Position numbers and translations under genes: made by a program. DNA of 64,000 bases from Pantoea dispersa (lineage in GTDB: Bacteria > Pseudomonadota > Gammaproteobacteria > Enterobacterales > Enterobacteriaceae): the NCBI RefSeq assembly GCF_014155765.1, contig NZ_SCKT01000002.1, positions 342,427 to 406,426 on the forward strand. The letters are read 5' to 3'. A model generated the notes under the pieces. It saw nothing but the letters and a program-made list of their open reading frames with translations, was not told where the DNA came from and did not search any database. Below, piece by piece: positions 58,962 to 64,000 of the stretch (positions are counted from its first letter, which is position 1; every line of letters starts with the position of its first letter).

Positions 58962-60149
58962 TCAGGAGAGTAAGTCGATCGCTATACGGGCCAGAGCCTG
59001 TGTGCCAGCGTGAATGCTGCGTTCGTCCGGCTGATAGTCGGAGTTGTGCAGATGGTCGTCGCGCCCCGGCGCGCCAGAGCCGATATGGATTTGACAGCCC
59101 GGCACACGCTCAGTAAACAGCGAGAAATCTTCCGCGCCAAAGCTGCTGCTGGGTTTTGCCACCACCGGCTTGCCGAACTGGTGCGAGAGGATCGGCTCCA
59201 GTGCATCAATCAGCGCATCATCATTCATCAGCGGCGGTACGCCTCGCTGATAATTGACCTCAATCCGCGTATTGAGCGACAGCGCGACACCGGCACAGAT
59301 GCGGCGGAAAGCGTCTTCCATGTGAGCGCGCGCCTGCGGTGATTTAGCGCGGATGGTGCCCTGAATCAGGCAGCTGTCGGAGATGATGTTATGGGTGGTG
59401 CCGCCGTGGATATGGCCAATCGTCAGCACAGCAGAGTTCGCCGGATCGAGCTCGCGCGACACAATGGTCTGCAACTGCGTTACCAGGCTGGCGGCGGCAA
59501 TGATCGGATCGGTACCCATGTGCGGACGGGCGGCGTGGGTGGATTTGCCGTGAATCACTACGTCGAATTCATCGCTGGAGGCGGTGCTGGCACCGCGCGT
59601 CAGGGCGATTTCCCCTGCGGCCAGCTCTGGCTTATTGTGCAGCGTGATTGCCACATCAATGCCGTCCGCTGCGCCGGCAGCAATCATGGCTTGCGCGCCG
59701 CTCTCTGGCGTCTCTTCCGCCGGCTGAAAAATCAGCCGCACCGTGCCGCGCAGCTGGCTGCGCAGGTCCGCGAGGATCGCCGCAACGCCGAGCAGCGTAG
59801 CCGTGTGGATATCGTGGCCGCAGGCGTGCATTTTACCCGGCCAGATGCTGCTAAACGGCAGGCCGGTTTGCTCATGAATCGGCAGCGCATCCATATCGGC
59901 GCGCAGCAGCACGGTTTTGCCCGGCTGCGCGCCGGTAATGTCCACCATCACGCCGGTGCGGCCCACGCCGGTTTGCGGCGTCAGCCCGAGGCGCAACAAT
60001 TCCTTTTCCACGATGGCTGCGGTGCGGACGGTGTCGAAACCGAGTTCCGGATGTGCGTGAATATCGCGACGGATGGCGATGAGGTGCGCCTGCATGCTTT
60101 CACTTCTGGCGCTGATATCCCTGGCTAAAAGAATTTTATGATCGGTCAT
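58962..60149 (-). CDS. M20 family amidohydrolase
   Basis: 395 residues, cytoplasmic. Metal motifs: HAHPELGFDT, the CGHDIHTATLLG signature with its Cys/His ligands, PAEETPESGAQAMI with the catalytic Glu, and FGAEDFSLF near the end. The family (HipO, IAA-amino acid hydrolase, AbgB) removes acyl groups from N-acylated amino acids. First gene of the operon with the opine-type transporter, so import then deacylation of an N-acyl or N-carbamoyl amino acid is inferred. Confidence 0.9.
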   Translation of the reverse strand: MTDHKILLARDISARSESMQAHLIAIRRDIHAHPELGFDTVRTAAIVEKELLRLGLTPQTGVGRTGVMVDITGAQPGKTVLLRADMDALPIHEQTGLPFSSIWPGKMHACGHDIHTATLLGVAAILADLRSQLRGTVRLIFQPAEETPESGAQAMIAAGAADGIDVAITLHNKPELAAGEIALTRGASTASSDEFDVVIHGKSTHAARPHMGTDPIIAAASLVTQLQTIVSRELDPANSAVLTIGHIHGGTTHNIISDSCLIQGTIRAKSPQARAHMEDAFRRICAGVALSLNTRIEVNYQRGVPPLMNDDALIDALEPILSHQFGKPVVAKPSSSFGAEDFSLFTERVPGCQIHIGSGAPGRDDHLHNSDYQPDERSIHAGTQALARIAIDLLS

Positions 60150-60420
60150 GGTGGTAATACGGTTATGCAGGCTGTCGCCTGGCCGTTATGGCATTTTTAT
60201 GAAATTCAGCGTTTTATTTATTCACAGCCCTCAGCAGATTGCAACGCACAATTCCTTCCCTTAATTGCTGAATTTGCGTGATATTTTTCTAAAACCCTGC
60301 CTGTGCAGGATAAACCTTATAAAATGCATGCTCAGTCAGTTATAACATTCATAATTCGCAGACGATCATCAGTTTTACTGATTTTGTTATTGAACATAAA
60401 AGCATCGCGTTGCTCAGCCA

Positions 60421-61320
60421 TCAATCTTTGCTCTGCTCCGCCTGACTGAGTAGCCACGCACGAACCGCACTCACCGTTGCCTGCTCACGCGGACGACGCG
60501 GAGCCACCAGATACCAGCCGGCATCAACGGGCATCTCACGATGCCAGGCGGGAACCAGCCGACCGCTGGCCAGATCGTTCTGCACAAAATGCGGGCTGGT
60601 CAGAGCGATACCCTGACCACTCAGCGCCGCTTCCAGCGCCAGCGCGGTCTGGTTGAAGCGCAGATGATGCTGATGCTGCAGCGACTGGCCGGGGAACATA
60701 AACGCCAGGAACGCTGGCCACAGGTGATGGCCATCGTGCAGCAGCGGATAGCGCAGGCAATTTTCTGGCTGCGCTGCATCACCGTGTTGTGCCAGCAGCG
60801 CCGGGCTGACCACCGCCAGCACCGTCTGGCTAAACAGCAGCATGGCCTCCAGCCCGCTACCAAACGGCGGCCGGCCATAGCGCACCGCCAGGTCGACGCC
60901 TTCATGGTGAAACTGCACCAGCCGTTCAGAGGCCAGCACGCGCAGGTCGATGTCCGGCCAGGCCGCGGTAAATGCCGGTAAACGCGGCAGCATCCAGCGG
61001 CTGGCAAAGGTCGGTGTTACGCTCAGCGTCAGGCGATCCGGCTCCGGGCGCAGCGTGCGCGTCGCCTCATCAATCAGCTCAAATGCCTGACGAATGTGCA
61101 CCGCATAGCCTGCACCAGCAGCGGTCAGCGCCAGCGTACGCGGCAGCCGATCGAACAGTTTCAAGCCCAGGCTGGCCTCCAGGCCGCGAATATGCTGCGC
61201 AACCGCACCCTGCGTCACACCGAGCTCTTCAGCGGCGAGGCGAAAATTAAGGTGCCGCGTCACGGCTTCAAATACCCGTAGCGCATTCAGCGACGGTAAT
61301 GCCTGAAAGCCCTGATTCAT
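60421..61320 (-). CDS. LysR family transcriptional regulator (GcvA-like)
   Basis: 299 residues. ALPSLNALRVFEAVTRHLNF with RLAAEELGVTQGAVAQHIRGL is the GcvA-type start and helix-turn-helix; an effector domain follows (LSVTPTFASRWMLPRL, GVDLAVRYG). It lies upstream of, and in the same direction as, the amidohydrolase operon, separated by 271 bp, and is divergent from a short-chain dehydrogenase gene. Either could be its target. Confidence 0.86.
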   Translation of the reverse strand: MNQGFQALPSLNALRVFEAVTRHLNFRLAAEELGVTQGAVAQHIRGLEASLGLKLFDRLPRTLALTAAGAGYAVHIRQAFELIDEATRTLRPEPDRLTLSVTPTFASRWMLPRLPAFTAAWPDIDLRVLASERLVQFHHEGVDLAVRYGRPPFGSGLEAMLLFSQTVLAVVSPALLAQHGDAAQPENCLRYPLLHDGHHLWPAFLAFMFPGQSLQHQHHLRFNQTALALEAALSGQGIALTSPHFVQNDLASGRLVPAWHREMPVDAGWYLVAPRRPREQATVSAVRAWLLSQAEQSKD

Positions 61321-61424
61321 CCTGTAGTTTTCCTATCGTCAATTGCCAGCTGAGCTGACTCTCTGCGGCATCTCCCGGCCATTATACTGGCATCACAGGA
61401 TATTTAATTGATGGGGTTACTCAC

Positions 61425-62129
61425 ATGACAGTAGAAAAAGTTGCGGTGATTGTCGCAGGTGGCAGCGGTATGGGCGCAGCGGCAGCGGAGAAGCTGGCCA
61501 GCGAGGGTTTCAGGGTCGCGATTCTTTCCTCCTCCGGCAAAGGCGAGCTGCTGGCGAATCGTCTGGGCGGGCTCGGTATTACCGGTTCGAATCAGTCAGT
61601 GGACGATTTGCAGCACCTGATTGATGCCACTCTGGCGCGCTGGGGACGTATTGACGTGCTGGTTAACAGTGCCGGTCACGGTCCGCGCGCGCCGATCCTC
61701 GAATTAAGCGATGACGCGTGGCAGCAGGGAATGGAAACCTACTTCCTCAACGTGGTGCGCGCTGTACGTCTGGTCACGCCGATCATGCAGCAACAGGGTG
61801 GCGGCAGTATCATCAATATCTCATCGGCATGGACGTTTGAACCCACCGACATGTTCCCGACCTCGGCCGTGTTCCGTGCCGGCCTGGCTTCTTTCAGTAA
61901 AATCTTTGCCGACACCTACGCAGCTGAGAATATTCGTATCAACAACGTCCTGCCAGGCTGGATTGATAGCCTGCCGAAAACGGATGAACGGCGCGACAGC
62001 GTGCCCATGCAGCGCTACGGCACGGCTGCAGAAGTGGCGGCCACCATTGCGTTTCTTGCTTCGCCCGGCGCGGCTTATATCACCGGGCAGAATCTTCGCG
62101 TGGACGGTGGCGTCACGCGAAGCGTGTAA
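61425..62129 (+). CDS. Short-chain dehydrogenase-like protein with altered active site
   Basis: 234 residues of the classical SDR fold: VAVIVAGGSGMGAAAA cofactor loop, NSAG at 81-84, SIINISS ending at Ser133-Ser134, and C-terminal FLASPGAAYITGQNLRVDGG. The Y-x3-K pair expected 13 residues after the catalytic serine is replaced by Ser147-x3-Arg151 (SAVFR). So it keeps cofactor-binding features but probably not normal SDR catalysis. Divergent from the LysR gene 104 bp away, which may regulate it. Confidence 0.85.
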   Translation: MTVEKVAVIVAGGSGMGAAAAEKLASEGFRVAILSSSGKGELLANRLGGLGITGSNQSVDDLQHLIDATLARWGRIDVLVNSAGHGPRAPILELSDDAWQQGMETYFLNVVRAVRLVTPIMQQQGGGSIINISSAWTFEPTDMFPTSAVFRAGLASFSKIFADTYAAENIRINNVLPGWIDSLPKTDERRDSVPMQRYGTAAEVAATIAFLASPGAAYITGQNLRVDGGVTRSV

Positions 62130-62337
62130 CCGGCTTTGCTGTGCCTGATGGTCACAGCGGCACCTGATGTCTGCTGTGGCTACCGCCTGCCTGCTAAGGA
62201 ATTTCTCAGCCTGTTTTCAAGACTGGTCTTGTCGTTTCGCGGCCTTATAACACGTCAGAATGTTCTTATTCGCTGACAGAATTTTCTGTTCTCAGCTGCC
62301 GGATATTCCCGGTAAAACTTTCTGATTTGAGGTCGCT

Positions 62338-62469
62338 ATGCCACTGCTTCTTCGTATGCGTCTGCACACGCTGCTAACTCCCGAACGCCATCTTGTCTGG
62401 CGTTTCCTGCTAACAGGTTGTGCATTTTTCTGGATTCTGCTGGTGGTTGCCGTGATGGGGCTGCGCTGA
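62338..62469 (+). CDS. 43-residue membrane protein, first of a tandem pair (YmiA-like)
   Basis: ATG 62338 behind TGAGG gives MPLLLRMRLHTLLTPERHLV, then a single hydrophobic helix (FLLTGCAFFWILLVVAVMG) and LR. Basic N-terminus and one C-terminal membrane helix, as in E. coli small proteins of the YmiA type. The following gene has the same length and layout and a related helix (FFWILLVVAV versus LFWIGVVVAI). Not a shadow of any other gene on either strand. Confidence 0.65.
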   Translation: MPLLLRMRLHTLLTPERHLVWRFLLTGCAFFWILLVVAVMGLR

Positions 62470-62498
62470 TCGGTTGATGGCTGTTGTGAGGGATGATT

Positions 62499-62630
62499 AT
62501 GGTATTAATGTTATCGCCGCGCCTCAGTGCGCTGCTGAGTTTTTCCCGCCGGTTACTGTGCCAGCTGGCACTGGCTGCCAGCCTGCTGTTCTGGATTGGC
62601 GTGGTGGTGGCAATCGTTATCGCGTACTGA
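62499..62630 (+). CDS. 43-residue membrane protein, second of a tandem pair (YmiA-like)
   Basis: ATG 62499 with GAGGGATG upstream; MVLMLSPRLSALLSFSRRLL followed by a helix (LALAASLLFWIGVVVAIVIA) and Y. Same length as the preceding gene, 29 bp apart, suggesting duplication. It ends one base from the convergent AraC gene. Single-pass inner-membrane protein of unknown function. Confidence 0.65.
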   Translation: MVLMLSPRLSALLSFSRRLLCQLALAASLLFWIGVVVAIVIAY

Positions 62631-62631
62631 C

Positions 62632-63564
62632 CTAATGTGCCTGCAGCCGCGCGGATAACTGTTCCGGCGGCAGCAGCGCAAATGCGCGTTTCATCACCCG
62701 CGCCTCGTCAGCCGGGGTGCGACCAAACATCCGCTTAAACTCCCGGTTAAACTGTGAATCACTTTCGTAACCGACGCGTGCGGCGGCACCGGCGGCAGTG
62801 AGATTATCGCGAATCATCATCAAACGCGCCTGATGCAGCCGTAAGGACTTGAGATACTGAATCGGCGAGGTCTGCGTGACGCTTTTGAAATGCAGATGGA
62901 AGCGCGGAACGCTCATGCCCGCTTCGCTGGCCAGATGCGGCACATCCAGCGGCTGCTGCCAGTCAGCATGAATGCGCTGCAACGCCCGCGCGATGCGGCC
63001 AAAATGCCCCTGATAGGTCAACGCTGCGCGCACCGCACCGCCCTGCTCACCCAGCAACACACGAAAGCAAATCTCTTCTACCCGTGCCGGGCCTAAAACC
63101 TGCGCTTCCAGCGGATCGCTCAGCGCCTGCAACAGGCGCAGCGTGCTGTCCGCCAGCGTCTCATTTACCGGCGTCGAAATAATGCTGGCTGGTGTCTCCG
63201 CCAGCGGAATGTCTGCCGCTGCGACCTGCGTCACCAGGCGCGCCAGCGTGGCCGCATCCAGACGGATAGCCAGTCCCAGTAACGGTTCAGCCGAGGTCGC
63301 TTCAGTCTCAGCGGAGAACGGCAGCGGCACCGACAACACCAGATAGTGCTGCGCGTCGTAGCGATACATTTTGTCGGCAAGAAACGCCCGCTTCGAGCCC
63401 TGACAGATAATGATGATGCTCGGCTCATAAAGAACCGGCGTACGCGCCCACTGCCGGTCGGCACGCATAAAGCGCACGCTGTCGAGCAGTGAGGCCGTGT
63501 AACCTTCCTGCGGTGCCAGCTGGCGCAGCAGCGCGCAGGTCTGCTGTTGTACGGTTTGCGACAT
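62632..63564 (-). CDS. AraC family regulator (YqhC-like)
   Basis: 310 residues. N-terminal AraC_N domain (YEPSIIIICQGSKRAFLADKMYRYDAQHYLVL, landmarks PSIIIICQG and YDAQHYLVL) and a C-terminal pair of helix-turn-helix motifs (LDVPHLASEAGMSVPRFHLHF, AAARVGYESDSQFNREFKRMFG). The group that includes E. coli YqhC, an aldehyde-responsive activator, is nearly always divergent from an oxidoreductase; here that is the dehydrogenase at 63725. Confidence 0.88.
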   Translation of the reverse strand: MSQTVQQQTCALLRQLAPQEGYTASLLDSVRFMRADRQWARTPVLYEPSIIIICQGSKRAFLADKMYRYDAQHYLVLSVPLPFSAETEATSAEPLLGLAIRLDAATLARLVTQVAAADIPLAETPASIISTPVNETLADSTLRLLQALSDPLEAQVLGPARVEEICFRVLLGEQGGAVRAALTYQGHFGRIARALQRIHADWQQPLDVPHLASEAGMSVPRFHLHFKSVTQTSPIQYLKSLRLHQARLMMIRDNLTAAGAAARVGYESDSQFNREFKRMFGRTPADEARVMKRAFALLPPEQLSARLQAH

Positions 63565-63724
63565 AACGGGTTTCCGGTGAGAGGTTCAGGCAAAGCATAG
63601 CAAGGTTTCTTTCTTACTCACAACCGTGACGAGAGAATCAGGCAATGATGCGCCACAATCCGGTCTGTTCGCTTTAGCCGGCGTTTTCCACAATAGCCTC
63701 GTCAACCAACACGAGGAAATCATC

Positions 63725-64000
63725 ATGGCTCATTCTAATGCGAAAGTGATTATTCTGACCGGCGCCAGCAGCGGCATCGGCGAAGCGATAGCGCGTCTGC
63801 TGGCCAGTCAGGGGCATAAACTGGTGCTCGGCGCGCGCCGTACCGATCGGCTGGCGATACTGTGTGATGAACTGCGTGCCAGCGGCGCACAACTGAATTA
63901 TCTGGCCACCGACGTGACGCAGCGTGCCGATACGCAGCAGCTGGCCGATTTTGCCCGCGATAAATATGGCCGGATTGATGTGATGATCAACAATGCCGGC
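63725..64000 (+). CDS. Short-chain dehydrogenase/reductase (3' end outside window)
   Basis: First 92 codons of an SDR starting MAHSNAKVIILTGASSGIGE at ATG 63725 (GAGG upstream). The TGASSGIG cofactor loop, ARR after the second strand (NADP preference), DVTQ and NNAG at the window edge are standard. Divergent from the AraC regulator by 160 bp, its likely controller. Substrate not deducible. Confidence 0.88.
   Translation, partial: MAHSNAKVIILTGASSGIGEAIARLLASQGHKLVLGARRTDRLAILCDELRASGAQLNYLATDVTQRADTQQLADFARDKYGRIDVMINNAG

Noticed and set aside
1-64000. tRNA, rRNA, insertion sequence or transposase genes
   Set aside because: None seen on either strand; the only mobile-type genes are the antirepressor and the small excisionase-like protein.

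Overview
The window reads as a stretch of a large plasmid of Pantoea (Erwiniaceae). Two landmarks support this: a thiO-thiS-thiG-thiF thiamine operon under a TPP riboswitch, and a crtE-X-Y-I-B operon with an opposing crtZ for zeaxanthin diglucoside pigment. From family knowledge, these two loci mark the universal Pantoea megaplasmid LPP-1. No replication or partition gene lies in the window, so plasmid location is inference. GC content is moderately high, genes are packed tightly with many ATGA, TGATG or TAATG overlaps, and several proteins are close to Escherichia coli counterparts (MazE/MazF, Ahr, OsmB, ClcA).

Layout. 1-5045 (- strand): thiamine operon: promoter, TPP riboswitch, thiOSGF, then an ABC transporter that is probably for a pyrimidine precursor. 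5182-7970: lumazine synthase, an OsmB-like lipoprotein, and a pirin with a divergent LysR regulator. 7972-10876: a membrane-anchored catalase-like peroxidase, cytochrome b561, ECF sigma factor and anti-sigma factor behind an ECF-type promoter. 10890-12113: MFS exporter. 12300-21250: two divergent operons for uptake of a peptide-like compound (Opp/Dpp-type transporter, M81 metallopeptidase, ROK kinase, ROK repressor). 21268-27726: a sugar ABC transporter with a PfkB-type kinase and a ROK regulator. Its promoter region carries a perfect sigma-54 element and a 25-bp palindrome. 27846-35335: MFS pump with XRE regulator, mazEF, small unknown genes, a zinc dehydrogenase, an orphan phage antirepressor and a small DNA-binding protein, and a DadA-like oxidoreductase. 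35543-41785: carotenoid genes. 42094-49049: MFS transporters, dimethylsulfone monooxygenase SfnG behind a sigma-54-like promoter, an ArsR regulator, a chloride/proton antiporter and glutaminase. 49074-49384: three imperfect tandem copies of a repeat of about 104 bp. 49593-55300: a Met/His-rich pair (DUF2946-like plus PepSY), aldehyde reductase Ahr, and a molybdate/tungstate-type transporter behind a ModE-like palindrome but with no ATPase gene. 55297-60149: an output-less response regulator and an opine/polar-amino-acid transporter operon led by an M20 amidohydrolase. 60421-64000: LysR regulator, a short-chain dehydrogenase without the Tyr/Lys active-site pair, two tandem 43-residue membrane proteins, an AraC regulator and the start of a divergent dehydrogenase.

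The window therefore looks like an accessory metabolic island collection: cofactor synthesis (thiamine, riboflavin precursor), photoprotective pigment, oxidative-stress defence, several complete uptake-and-catabolism modules each with its own regulator, and one toxin-antitoxin pair. The least explained parts are the M81/ROK/Opp module, the sigma-54 sugar module, the ATPase-less ModE-controlled transporter, the tandem repeat block and the twin micro-membrane proteins.
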